DNA from: Pseudidiomarina piscicola
GTDB taxonomy: Bacteria; Pseudomonadota; Gammaproteobacteria; Enterobacterales; Alteromonadaceae
DNA length: 64,000 nt
Direction of reading: 5' to 3'
Assembly (NCBI RefSeq): GCF_902806985.1
Contig: NZ_CADCXY010000003.1
Span: forward strand, 62,001-126,000
Positions 43,502-52,906 of the stretch are shown here, one piece after another. The translations under genes and the position numbers were made by a program. Under the pieces are notes generated by a model that had not been told where the DNA came from, made no database searches, and saw only the letters and a program-made list of their open reading frames with translations. Within the stretch, counting starts at the first letter, position 1; every line of letters begins with the position of its first letter.

Positions 43502-45287
43502 ATACTTGCGAGTCGATCCAGTTGCGGATTTCGGTTTCCAGTACGTCAAGGGGGATGCTGCCGTTCTTGAGTACTTGGTGGTGGAATTCGCGTAGGTCGA
43601 ACTCGGCGCCTAGGGTTTCTTCTGCTTCGATGCGTAGCGAGCGAATCAACATTTCGCCAAGTTTGTACGACAAGGCTTGGCCTGGCCACGTGATGTAGCG
43701 GTCAATTTCGGTGCGCACGTTATGCAAGCTAAGCGCGGTGTTCGAGGCCATAAAGTCCATGGCTTTTTCGCGGCTCCAACCCATGGAGTGCATTCCTGTA
43801 TCAACCACCAAGCGTGCTGCGCGCCACATTTCATAGCTCAAGCGGCCGAAGTTACTGTAAGGGTCTTGATAAAAACCTGCTTCCAAACCAAGCCACTCTG
43901 AATACAAGCCCCAGCCTTCACCAAAGGCTGAAATATAAGTGTGCTGACGATAGGAGGGCACGCCTTCCATTTCGCGGGCTAAGGCGCCCTGTAAATGGTG
44001 ACCGGGTACGGCTTCATGTAAGGTTAAGGCTTCCAACTGATACAGCGGTCGGCGATCTAGCGCGTAGGTATTGACCCAATAGAAACTGGCGCGGTCGTCA
44101 CGAGAGGTGCCGGCATAGCGTCCGGTGGTGTACTTTGGTGCGATTTCCGCCGGCACTGGGGCAACACCGTAGGGCTGGCGCGGTAAGTGCTTAAAGAACT
44201 TGGGTAGCTCGCCGTCCATACGTTTCGCAATGTAGGCAGCTTCTTTCAGTAGTTCTTCGGCAGAGGTCGGGTAAAACTGTGGGTCTGAGCGCAAGAATTC
44301 AACGAACTCGTCGAAGCTTCCGGTAAAACCTGTCTGCGCGATAACACGATCCATTTCATTGCGAATGCGGGCCACTTCGGCCAAGCCGCGCTGATGAATT
44401 TCTTCCGGGCTTAAGGCCAACGTAGTGAAGTGCTCGATGCGATTTTGATAATAAGCGTCGCCGTTGGGTAGGTTCGAAGCGCCGATGCTCTTGCGGCTGT
44501 TTGGTAAATATTCCATCACCATGAAATCAAAATAGGCTTGATAGGCAGGGATCACCTGCGCGTCGATGATGCGTGCCGCTTCTGCTTGTAGCTCGGCCCA
44601 CTGTGAGTCGGTCACGAAGTTAGGCTGTTGTTGCAGCGGTGCATAGAACACGCTGTTTTGTGGCGATTGCACAATAAAAGCAGCAATGCTGTCTTCAAAA
44701 CCGACCATCGAGGCTTGGGGTTGGGTGTAGCCTTCAGCCATGCCACGCTGCAACCATTGCGTTTGTTCTTTCATGTAACGTGGAACGGTGGCCAATTTCG
44801 CAACGTAGTTTTGGTAGTCTTCATAGCTACGCAACGACGTGTTACGCACCATAAACGACAGTGAACTGTGGAAACCGCCTTCGGCATTAAGCGGCATATA
44901 GTGTTCTTTGAAATCAAATGCATCAACGTTATTTTGCAAGCGGTAGGTCAGCATACGCCAGTTAATGTATTCTTGGCGCGACAAAGCGTCGGTATTGATG
45001 GCCATCAATTGATTGAGCCAGTTGCGTTGCTGCTCAGCGCGTGCCGCGACCGCTTCGGGCGTCATGCTTGGCAAGGCGGAGTCAGAATTTTCACTGCCGA
45101 CGGGATTTTGCATTCCTTGCCAAACCTGCTCGGCTAAGTCAGTGAAACGTTGGTCTTCGGTTGCCGCTACCTTGGTTACCGCTGTCGAGTCGGCCGCCGG
45201 AGAGCTCGTAGTCGTACTGCAACCGCCTAACACCATGGCAAGTGATGCTGCCACTAAAGTTGTGGTAAAACGCTGTGAAAGTCCCAT
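43500..45287 (-). CDS. DUF885-family lipoprotein (predicted metallopeptidase-like)
   Basis: It has 595 residues from the ATG at 45287, chosen for GGAG upstream and because it yields a lipoprotein signal peptide (LGGC, Cys22) followed by a Ser/Thr linker. The body is the DUF885 fold: LNQLMAINTDALSRQEYINW, the zinc-peptidase-like helix LTLHEAVPGHHLQGALAREM (HExxxGH) and SAFGEGWGLYSEWLGLEAGF (a downstream Glu). A zinc-dependent carboxypeptidase-like activity has been suggested for the family but is not established for this protein. Likely periplasmic, membrane-anchored. Confidence 0.88.
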   Translation of the reverse strand: MGLSQRFTTTLVAASLAMVLGGCSTTTSSPAADSTAVTKVAATEDQRFTDLAEQVWQGMQNPVGSENSDSALPSMTPEAVAARAEQQRNWLNQLMAINTDALSRQEYINWRMLTYRLQNNVDAFDFKEHYMPLNAEGGFHSSLSFMVRNTSLRSYEDYQNYVAKLATVPRYMKEQTQWLQRGMAEGYTQPQASMVGFEDSIAAFIVQSPQNSVFYAPLQQQPNFVTDSQWAELQAEAARIIDAQVIPAYQAYFDFMVMEYLPNSRKSIGASNLPNGDAYYQNRIEHFTTLALSPEEIHQRGLAEVARIRNEMDRVIAQTGFTGSFDEFVEFLRSDPQFYPTSAEELLKEAAYIAKRMDGELPKFFKHLPRQPYGVAPVPAEIAPKYTTGRYAGTSRDDRASFYWVNTYALDRRPLYQLEALTLHEAVPGHHLQGALAREMEGVPSYRQHTYISAFGEGWGLYSEWLGLEAGFYQDPYSNFGRLSYEMWRAARLVVDTGMHSMGWSREKAMDFMASNTALSLHNVRTEIDRYITWPGQALSYKLGEMLIRSLRIEAEETLGAEFDLREFHHQVLKNGSIPLDVLETEIRNWIDSQV

Positions 45288-45442
45288 AATAACTCCGCTT
45301 AAAGTCTCATTTTTTTGAATAGTTTTGCTAAACTGACAAGCATTGTATGTGAGTGGGGCGTTAGCGCAAGTTTGATGCGACCAAGTTGCACAGATTTTCG
45401 AGCAAGTAACGCAACCCAAGTAAAAGCACCAGTGAGGAACGC

Positions 45443-46357
45443 ATGGCCAAAGCTCAAAAAGGTATTTATGCCGAGCCTAATTTGCATGGCTTAACATTAT
45501 CGTTGAATGTTATGACCGACGATGTGGAAAGTGTACGCCGTAAATTGGCACGCGTTCCGGCGATGCTGGACGAACTCGACGAACGCTTCTCGGAAGCCTT
45601 GCTCAGCGGTTACATCGCCGTCGGCAGCGATTACTGGGACATTCTTTACCCGCAACAGCGGCCCTCGCAGCTTGGCAACTTCCCCGATCTACGTGACGGC
45701 GACAGGCAAGCGCCGCGCGAACCGGTTGATCTGTTATTAACGGTGCGCTCCGATCGCTTCGACGTGAACTATCACTGTGCTCGGGCCTTACTTGAATGGT
45801 TAGGGCATGACGTGGAAATGATTGAACAAGTGCCCACTTTTCGGTTTATGGATGGTCGAGATTTGACCGGTTTTATCGACGCCCCGGAAAACCCGCGCGG
45901 TTTGCGCCGCCGTCAGTTGGCACTCATTCACGCTGATGACGACCCGGTATTTGCCGGCGGAAGCTATTTGTTCGTGCAAAAATTCCGCCATGATTTACGG
46001 CGCTGGGAGCAGTTAAGCCAAGAGCTGCAAGAGTTTGTGGTGGGTCGCAAAAAACTCACCGGCGAGCGCATCAGCGAAGCAATACTGCAAATGGTATCGC
46101 ACACCCAAAAAGCCAAGCTGCAAGACGACAACGAACAGCCCATTAATATGTTGCGGCAGAATATGCCGTGGGGCGATATGCGCGAGCAAGGGTTGCTCGC
46201 CATGTATTTCAGCGGTCAATCGCGCGATGTACTCACCTGGCTAAAACAGCGTTATATCGCAGATGAGAACGACGACTATGACCCTCTACTGGACTACACC
46301 GAAGCAGTCCACAACGCGGCGTTTTTTGTACCTTCCGTCGACTTTATGAACCGCTAA
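45443..46357 (+). CDS. DyP-type haem peroxidase (YfeX-like)
   Basis: It has 304 residues with no signal peptide, so it is cytoplasmic. The DyP fold is shown by GRDLTGFIDAPENP (normally GFVDGTENP), with the catalytic Asp kept but the next Gly changed to Ala. A distal/proximal haem region contains MVSHTQKAK and NMLRQNMPWG (conserved Arg), and the end AAFFVPSVDFM. DyP enzymes oxidise dyes or porphyrinogens with peroxide; the natural substrate is unknown. It is divergent from the DUF885 lipoprotein. Confidence 0.85.
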   Translation: MAKAQKGIYAEPNLHGLTLSLNVMTDDVESVRRKLARVPAMLDELDERFSEALLSGYIAVGSDYWDILYPQQRPSQLGNFPDLRDGDRQAPREPVDLLLTVRSDRFDVNYHCARALLEWLGHDVEMIEQVPTFRFMDGRDLTGFIDAPENPRGLRRRQLALIHADDDPVFAGGSYLFVQKFRHDLRRWEQLSQELQEFVVGRKKLTGERISEAILQMVSHTQKAKLQDDNEQPINMLRQNMPWGDMREQGLLAMYFSGQSRDVLTWLKQRYIADENDDYDPLLDYTEAVHNAAFFVPSVDFMNR

Positions 46358-46377
46358 ACCAGCGAAACGCCACCACG

Positions 46378-46845
46378 TTAGCTGGCGTTTTCAAATAATT
46401 CTGTGACTTTCTGTAGCGTGAAATCGATATCAGCGACTTTCACTGGCGCAATAAAAATAGTGTCATCGCCGGCAATGGTGCCGAGTACACCTTCCTTTTT
46501 ACCAACCGAGTCGAGTAGCCGTGCAATCAACTGTGCCGCGCCCGGAGAGGTGTTAATAATCACCATCACATCGTTATGTTGAATATCCAAAACTAACTGC
46601 GACAAAGGAGCTCGGGTAGAGGGGATACCAAGTTCCGCCGGCAAACAATACACCATCTCTTGACGGGCATTGCGGGTACGTACCGCGCCATATTTGCTCA
46701 GCAAACGCGATACTTTCGACTGGCTAATATTGTCAAAGCCAAGTGCTTTCATGGCATCAACAATCTCACTCTGCGAGCCGTAACGCTCTTCTTTAAGGAG
46801 CCCTTTAAAAGTGTCGATCATTACTTCCGGTTTCGCTTGCGTCAT
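46378..46845 (-). CDS. argR: Arginine repressor ArgR
   Basis: ArgR represses arginine synthesis genes with L-arginine as co-repressor. From the ATG at 46845 it has 155 residues, the E. coli length; a longer frame from 46899 is unlikely. The N-terminal winged helix has [20 protein letters not shown]. The C-terminal trimer/arginine domain has [17 protein letters not shown] and [13 protein letters not shown]. Divergence from mdh is the typical gammaproteobacterial arrangement. Confidence 0.95.
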   Translation of the reverse strand: MTQAKPEVMIDTFKGLLKEERYGSQSEIVDAMKALGFDNISQSKVSRLLSKYGAVRTRNARQEMVYCLPAELGIPSTRAPLSQLVLDIQHNDVMVIINTSPGAAQLIARLLDSVGKKEGVLGTIAGDDTIFIAPVKVADIDFTLQKVTELFENAS

Positions 46846-47028
46846 AGTGCAAAGTCGCCTCTTCAATAGGTGTCTAGGGGGCTGGTAGATGACAGTCAAC
46901 CCACTGAGCGGTCAGTCTATCGTAAAAGCTGTAAAACGCCTAGCCAGCCGCCTTTCGGTTGTAATTTGGACGCTTTTGGAGTAGTCTTTCGGCACGAAAA
47001 TTTCCCCAACAAATGGATGGAGTCTGAG

Positions 47029-47961
47029 ATGAAAGTTGCAGTTTTAGGTGCAGCTGGCGGTATCGGCCAAGCACTATCATTACTTTTGAAAACCCAATTA
47101 CCTGCTGGTTCTAAACTAGCATTGTATGATGTTGCGCCAGTTGTTCCAGGCGTTGCTGTTGATCTCAGCCACATCCCAACTGCGGTCGAGGTAAAAGGCT
47201 ACGGTAAAGAAGACTTAGCCTCAGCGCTGGTCGGTGCTGATATCGTATTGATTCCAGCGGGCGTGCCACGTAAGCCGGGCATGGACCGTTCAGATCTATT
47301 CAATATTAATGCAGGTATCGTCGCCAACTTGATTGAAGCGGTTGCGGACAACTGTCCTGATGCATGTGTGGGCGTGATCACCAACCCAGTGAACACCACC
47401 GTTGCGATTGCTAAGCGCGTACTTGAGAAAAAAGGCGTTTACAACAAAAACAAATTGTTCGGTGTGACCACGCTTGACGTGATCCGTGCTGAAACCTTCG
47501 TCGCTGAAATTCACGGTATGAACCCATCAGAAGTTCAAGTACCAGTGATTGGTGGCCACAGCGGCACAACTATTTTACCACTGTTGTCGCAAACCGGTCT
47601 TACCTTTAGCGATGAGCAAATTGAACAACTAACCCACCGCATTCAAAATGCCGGTACTGAAGTTGTTGAAGCGAAAGCCGGCGGTGGCTCAGCAACACTT
47701 TCGATGGGCCAAGCGGCAGCACGCTTCTGCTTGTCGCTAGTGAAAGCCTTACAGGGCGACGACAGTGTGGTTGAATGCACTTACGTTGAAACTGATGGCC
47801 AAGACGCATTGTTCTTTGCTCACCCGGTTCGCCTGGGGCCAAAAGGTGTTGAAGAAATCTTGTCGTACGGCGAGCTAAGCGCGTTTGAAGAAAAAGCAAA
47901 AGCGTCCATGCTTGACGGCCTTAAAGGCGATATCCAGTCAGGGTTAGACTTCGTTAAGTAA
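47029..47961 (+). CDS. mdh: Malate dehydrogenase
   Basis: Mdh interconverts malate and oxaloacetate with NAD in the TCA cycle. From the ATG at 47029 (GGAG upstream) it has 310 residues, as in E. coli; the frame runs open further upstream but without a plausible start. The NAD-binding motif is [11 protein letters not shown]. The active-site segments are [37 protein letters not shown] and the His motif [19 protein letters not shown] strong terminator follows. Confidence 0.97.
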   Translation: MKVAVLGAAGGIGQALSLLLKTQLPAGSKLALYDVAPVVPGVAVDLSHIPTAVEVKGYGKEDLASALVGADIVLIPAGVPRKPGMDRSDLFNINAGIVANLIEAVADNCPDACVGVITNPVNTTVAIAKRVLEKKGVYNKNKLFGVTTLDVIRAETFVAEIHGMNPSEVQVPVIGGHSGTTILPLLSQTGLTFSDEQIEQLTHRIQNAGTEVVEAKAGGGSATLSMGQAAARFCLSLVKALQGDDSVVECTYVETDGQDALFFAHPVRLGPKGVEEILSYGELSAFEEKAKASMLDGLKGDIQSGLDFVK

Positions 47962-47988
47962 GCCTTTTAATGGCGCATTGAACCAGCA

Positions 47989-48026
47989 AACGCCGGGTAT
48001 GCTACGTGCAGCACCCGGCGTTTTTT
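47989..48026 (+). terminator. Rho-independent terminator of mdh
   Basis: AACGCCGGGT pairs with ACCCGGCGTT around a loop of about 14 nt and is followed by a T-run, 27 bp after the mdh stop. Confidence 0.88.
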
Positions 48027-48040
48027 AGTTGAGAACCACT

Positions 48041-48622
48041 ATGGAAAAGCTTGGCCTGAAAATTCCGACGTCGGGTGATGCATTGCTACCCACGCTGAGC
48101 CTTATCGGTGTATTGGTCGCATTCATGTGCTTACCGCACAGCTGGCAAGATGCACTCAAGCTCAATAGTCATGCCGTACGTGAAGGGCAACACATCTGGC
48201 AGTTGTTCAGTGCTCAGCTGATTCACCACAATTGGTTGCACTTGACGATGAACGTATTGGGCATCGTGGTCTGTTGGATGTTATTTATTGATCATCAGCA
48301 AGGCTGGCGGCGTTGGGCTTGGCTACCGGTTATCATGCTGACGAGCAGTTTGGCGCAGATCTACTTTGATCCTGAGGTACGCTTTTACGCCGGTTTTTCG
48401 GGTACTTTGTACGGCATTTTTGCCTACTGCGCCCTCAGCGACGTGCTCAACAGGCGTTGGCTAGGGGGCCTGATACTCATTGGTTTACTAGGCAAGGTCG
48501 GCTACGACTTACTTTACTTGCCGGAATTAAGCGGCCTCGCATTTGCCGCTCACACGGGCGGAGTTGTTGCTGGACTTGTGCTAGCATTTCTTTGTAAAAT
48601 CTTAACCTTAAATCATAGCTAG
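48041..48622 (+). CDS. Rhombosortase-like intramembrane serine protease
   Basis: This is a rhomboid-family membrane protein, 193 residues from the ATG at 48041. It has about six hydrophobic segments. Motifs fit the rhombosortase (rrtA) branch: IWQLFSAQLIHHNWLHLTMN, the catalytic Ser in AGFSGTLYGIF, and the His in FAAHTGGVVAGL. Rhombosortases process GlyGly-CTERM surface proteins, none of which is visible in this window. It may be cotranscribed with ispB, 9 bp downstream. Confidence 0.75.
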   Translation: MEKLGLKIPTSGDALLPTLSLIGVLVAFMCLPHSWQDALKLNSHAVREGQHIWQLFSAQLIHHNWLHLTMNVLGIVVCWMLFIDHQQGWRRWAWLPVIMLTSSLAQIYFDPEVRFYAGFSGTLYGIFAYCALSDVLNRRWLGGLILIGLLGKVGYDLLYLPELSGLAFAAHTGGVVAGLVLAFLCKILTLNHS

Positions 48623-48631
48623 CGTTGCAGA

Positions 48632-49603
48632 ATGAAGTTATCTGAAATAAATACGTTAATGGCTGCAGATATGCAGGGTGTCAATCAACTTATTGGCGCC
48701 GAACTACAATCAGATGTCGCCCTGATTAATCAGCTTGGTCTGTATATCGTCAATAGCGGTGGCAAGCGGTTACGTCCGTTGTTGGCTGTTACTGCGGCGC
48801 GTGCTGCGGGCTATCAAGGCCAGGGCCACTTGACGTTGGCGACGATCATCGAATTTATTCATACAGCGACCCTGTTGCATGACGATGTGGTTGACGCCTC
48901 TGAACTGCGCCGCGGTAAAGAAACCGCCAATGCCGTATTCGGCAATGAAGCAAGTGTCTTGGTTGGTGACTTTCTTTACACTCGGGCCTTCCAATTGATG
49001 GTGACGCTAGAGTCGATGCCGGTGATGAAAATATTGGCCGACGCAACCAACATTATTTCTGAAGGTGAAGTCTTGCAGTTGATGAACTGCAACGACCCAG
49101 ACACCACCGAAGCCAGCTATTTTGAAGTGATTTACGGCAAAACCGGTAAGCTGTTCGAAGCTGCCACCCAACTTGGCGCAGTGTTAGCCGATCAACCTGC
49201 AGCCGTGGCAGATGCTTTAGCCGCCTATGGCCGACATCTTGGCACCGCGTTTCAGTTAGTCGATGACTTACTTGATTACACCGCCGATAGTGAAGTGATG
49301 GGCAAACAAGCCGGCGACGACCTTGCTGAGGGCAAACCGACGCTACCGTTGCTGTATGCTATGTGGCACGGCAATGATATCGAATCGAGCTTGATTCGCC
49401 GTGCGATTGAGCAAGGTGATGGCCGTGATCATTTACAAACCATACTGCAAGCGATGAAGCGCACCGGCGCACTGGATTACACCCGTGATCGGGCACTGGC
49501 TGAAGCGGAGCTGGCGAAGCAACAGTTGGCGGTATTGCCGCAGTCACAGCATCGTGAGGCGCTGGATGCGCTAGCGGACATAGCCGTAGACCGGATAGCC
49601 TAA
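48632..49603 (+). CDS. ispB: Octaprenyl diphosphate synthase
   Basis: IspB makes the polyprenyl side chain of ubiquinone by adding isopentenyl units to farnesyl diphosphate. It has 323 residues, the usual size. The first Asp-rich motif is D84-D-V-V-D88 (LLHDDVVDASELRRG) and the second is in FQLVDDLLDYT, with KxxxDD-like GKQAGDDLAEGKPTLPLLYA. It lies next to rplU-rpmA-obgE, with the repeat 49609-49803 between. Confidence 0.94.
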   Translation: MKLSEINTLMAADMQGVNQLIGAELQSDVALINQLGLYIVNSGGKRLRPLLAVTAARAAGYQGQGHLTLATIIEFIHTATLLHDDVVDASELRRGKETANAVFGNEASVLVGDFLYTRAFQLMVTLESMPVMKILADATNIISEGEVLQLMNCNDPDTTEASYFEVIYGKTGKLFEAATQLGAVLADQPAAVADALAAYGRHLGTAFQLVDDLLDYTADSEVMGKQAGDDLAEGKPTLPLLYAMWHGNDIESSLIRRAIEQGDGRDHLQTILQAMKRTGALDYTRDRALAEAELAKQQLAVLPQSQHREALDALADIAVDRIA

Positions 49604-49608
49604 ACCCA

Positions 49609-49803
49609 ACAACAAAAGCGATGTTTGATGTTCGCTGTTTGCTGTTGGTTTAAATGATTAATAACAAAAGCGATGTTTGCTGTTCGCTGTTGGTTTAAAC
49701 ATCTAACATCAAACAGCGAACATCTAACAACGAATTTGATCTTTGCTGTTGGTTTAAACATCTAACATCAAACAGCGAACATCTAACATCGAATTTGATC
49801 TTT
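49609..49803. repeat. Tandem palindromic repeat between ispB and rplU
   Basis: This stretch consists of repeated words. AACAAAAGCGATGTTTG-type units start at 49612 and 49663. A 59-bp unit then occurs twice in tandem (49686-49744 and 49745-49803) with one mismatch. Each unit contains GCTGTTGGTTTAAAC followed by the inverse word AACAGCGAACATC. TTCGCTGTTGGTTTAAAC (49683-49700) is found inverted at 59671-59688. No ORF of interest is present. Confidence 0.85.
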
Positions 49804-49829
49804 ACTCCCTAGGGTGGTTTGTATATAAT
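49801..49829 (+). promoter_or_regulatory. Probable promoter of rplU-rpmA
   Basis: TTTACT, 17 nt, then a perfect TATAAT, 52 bp before the rplU ATG. The -35 begins inside the last 3 bp of the repeat at 49609-49803. Confidence 0.65.
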
Positions 49830-49881
49830 TCGCGCCCTGATTTAAATCTAACGTGCCCATAAGGGCGAATCGGAGAAAACT

Positions 49882-50193
49882 ATGTACGCAGTATTCCAAA
49901 GTGGCGGTAAGCAGCACCGTGTGACTGAAGGCCAAATCGTCCGCCTGGAAAAGCTGGAAGCAGCCACCGGTGAAGTGGTTGAGTTCGACGAAGTATTAAT
50001 GATGTCGAACGGCGATGACGTGAAAATCGGCGCGCCTTTTGTTTCTGGTGGATCCGTTAAAGCGGAAGTCGTCAACCATGGTCGTGCTGACAAAGTGAAC
50101 ATTATTAAGTTCCGCCGTCGTAAGCACCACATGAAACGTCAAGGTCATCGTCAGTGGTTCACTGAAGTGAAGATCACTGGTATTAACGGTTAA
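49882..50193 (+). CDS. rplU: 50S ribosomal protein L21
   Basis: L21 is a large-subunit protein binding 23S rRNA. It has 103 residues: [20 protein letters not shown] at the start and the C-terminal basic block [19 protein letters not shown], followed by TEVKITGI. The family length is exact. It is first in the rplU-rpmA unit. Confidence 0.98.
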   Translation: MYAVFQSGGKQHRVTEGQIVRLEKLEAATGEVVEFDEVLMMSNGDDVKIGAPFVSGGSVKAEVVNHGRADKVNIIKFRRRKHHMKRQGHRQWFTEVKITGING

Positions 50194-50210
50194 TTAAGGA
50201 GTAACGACAC

Positions 50211-50468
50211 ATGGCACACAAAAAAGCTGGTGGTTCAACCAAAAACGGTCGTGACTCAGAAAGTAAACGTCTGGGTGTAAAGCGCTTCGGTGGTGAGTCA
50301 GTATTGGCTGGCAGCATCATCGTTCGTCAACGTGGTACTCGTTTCCACGCTGGTGATAACGTCGGTATCGGTCGTGACCACACTTTGTTCGCCCTGAGCG
50401 ACGGTAAAGTTTCTTTTGCGGAGAAAGGTCCAAAGAACCGCAAATACGTTAGCATCGTAACTGACTAA
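50211..50468 (+). CDS. rpmA: 50S ribosomal protein L27
   Basis: L27 is near the peptidyl transferase centre. It has 85 residues, beginning [20 protein letters not shown] and containing ILVRQRGT-like [13 protein letters not shown] and [19 protein letters not shown] precedes the ATG. The order L21-L27-Obg is conserved in bacteria. Confidence 0.98.
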   Translation: MAHKKAGGSTKNGRDSESKRLGVKRFGGESVLAGSIIVRQRGTRFHAGDNVGIGRDHTLFALSDGKVSFAEKGPKNRKYVSIVTD

Positions 50469-50495
50469 TTTCAGGCGAGTTAACGGAAGACATAG

Positions 50496-50525
50496 AAACC
50501 CCGTCCTGTGTGGCGGGGTTTTTTT
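50496..50525 (+). terminator. Terminator after rpmA
   Basis: AACCCCG pairs with CGGGGTT around a TCCTGTGTGG loop and is followed by T7, 28 bp after the rpmA stop and 20 bp before obgE. It should lower obgE relative to the ribosomal genes. Confidence 0.88.
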
Positions 50526-50529
50526 ATAG

Positions 50530-51708
<1,179 letters not shown>

Positions 51709-51712
51709 AAGG

Positions 51713-51779
51713 CGATGTTCGCTATTAGCTGTTTGATGTTTGTTCAAACATCGAACATCGAACATCAAACATCGCACTT
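51713..51779. repeat. Intergenic palindromic repeat, GATGTTTG type
   Basis: A short inverted repeat between obgE and folA: GCGATGTTCGC..., TGTTTGATGTTTG on the left and AAACATCGAACATCGAACATC, AAACATCGC on the right, with a TTCAAA centre. It uses the same GATGTT/CATCAAAC words as 49609-49803. It might act as a bidirectional stem but has no T-run. Confidence 0.75.
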
Positions 51780-51806
51780 TTGGTTACGAACAACGAGGTG
51801 GTTTTT

Positions 51807-52313
51807 ATGCGAATTGCTTTGATTGCGGCGATGGCCCATGACCGCGTAATTGGGAAAGACGGCGACATGCCGTGGCACCTGCCCGCTGAGCTACAACATT
51901 TCAAACGCATTACCCTAGGCAAACCCATAGTGATGGGGCGAACCACCTACGAAACCATTGGTCGCCCTTTGCCGGGGCGTACCAACATTGTCATGAGCCG
52001 CAAGTATCAACAGCCGTACACCGACGAGCAGGGCGTGATCTGGGTCAGCGATACCGAGCAAGCGGTCGCAGCCGCCGGTGAGTGCGAAGAACTAATGGTG
52101 ATTGGTGGCGGGCAGTTGTATCGAGAGTTTTTACCTCATGCTGTACGTTTGTACTTAACCCAAATCGATGTTGTCGTTGCCGGAGATACGTGGTTCCCTG
52201 ATTTTCAAGCTGTCGCTGACTGGCAGTTACGAGAGCAGGTGGAGCACACGGCGGACGAAAAAAATCCACACAACTTCAAAACACAGGTTTTTGAACGGGT
52301 AAATAATTTGTAA
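51807..52313 (+). CDS. folA: Dihydrofolate reductase
   Basis: FolA reduces dihydrofolate with NADPH, the trimethoprim target. From the ATG at 51807 (GAGGTGG upstream) it has 168 residues. Motifs: IAAMAHDRVIGKDGDMPWHL, PIVMGRTTYETIGRPLPGRT, and LMVIGGGQLYREFLPHA. The acidic catalytic residue is Glu28 (PAELQHFKR) where E. coli and many Gram-negatives have Asp27; Glu is usual in other lineages and should be functional. Confidence 0.96.
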   Translation: MRIALIAAMAHDRVIGKDGDMPWHLPAELQHFKRITLGKPIVMGRTTYETIGRPLPGRTNIVMSRKYQQPYTDEQGVIWVSDTEQAVAAAGECEELMVIGGGQLYREFLPHAVRLYLTQIDVVVAGDTWFPDFQAVADWQLREQVEHTADEKNPHNFKTQVFERVNNL

Positions 52314-52404
52314 AGGCGCTTGCCCTGTTAACATTTTAATCCGTTGTAAGCCCTATTGGAGCAAGGTAGGATAAGTTTCAGTTGAAGCATTTGGGACTTA
52401 CGTA

Positions 52405-52800
52405 ATGTTGAAAACGGTGACCACATGGCTTGCTATTATAGCAACTGCCACTGTCTTCCTGCCGCTTTTGCAGCCTGCCAAAGCGCAGTCGATTTTTGAG
52501 TCTGACGAGGTTGCTTTGGTGTTCTGTGCCTATGTGCGCGACAATCAAACCCAACGTCTTCAACGAAAGCTCCGCGATCTACGCATTCGCCTTCGCGATA
52601 TCTATAGTCATATTCGTTGTAACAACGCCACGTTAATTCAATTTGCCGTGAAAAACCGAGCTAATGATATCGGTCGATTCATTGCGCGCAGTGTTAATCT
52701 GAACGACCTTAAAGAGGTTGGCGATTATCAATGGATGCATGAACAAAACCTACTCGATTCCCCCATTGGCGAAACCATCAGCGCGCGCTTTAATCCTTAA
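52405..52800 (+). CDS. Exported DUF3718-like protein
   Basis: The protein has 131 residues with a Sec signal peptide (residues 1-27, ending PAKA then Q). The mature part has two Cys residues (VFCAYVRDN and IRCNNATLIQFA) that may form a disulphide. The pattern LxxFA after C-N-N-A-T fits DUF3718, a family of small proteins in marine gammaproteobacteria with no known role. It stands between folA and the hydrolase with about 100-bp gaps on both sides. Confidence 0.75.
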   Translation: MLKTVTTWLAIIATATVFLPLLQPAKAQSIFESDEVALVFCAYVRDNQTQRLQRKLRDLRIRLRDIYSHIRCNNATLIQFAVKNRANDIGRFIARSVNLNDLKEVGDYQWMHEQNLLDSPIGETISARFNP

Positions 52801-52906
52801 TTAGTTCCACCTTTGCGTTTGCCACATTTCTTTACAGTTTTCCCTCTTTCAGAAGCGAATCTGAAGGGGTAGACTGTTAGCATTCGTTACAATTGGATAA
52901 CAATGC

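Noticed and set aside
49609-49803. CRISPR array
   Set aside because: Units are tandem without unique spacers, only two are near-identical, and no cas genes are in the window.
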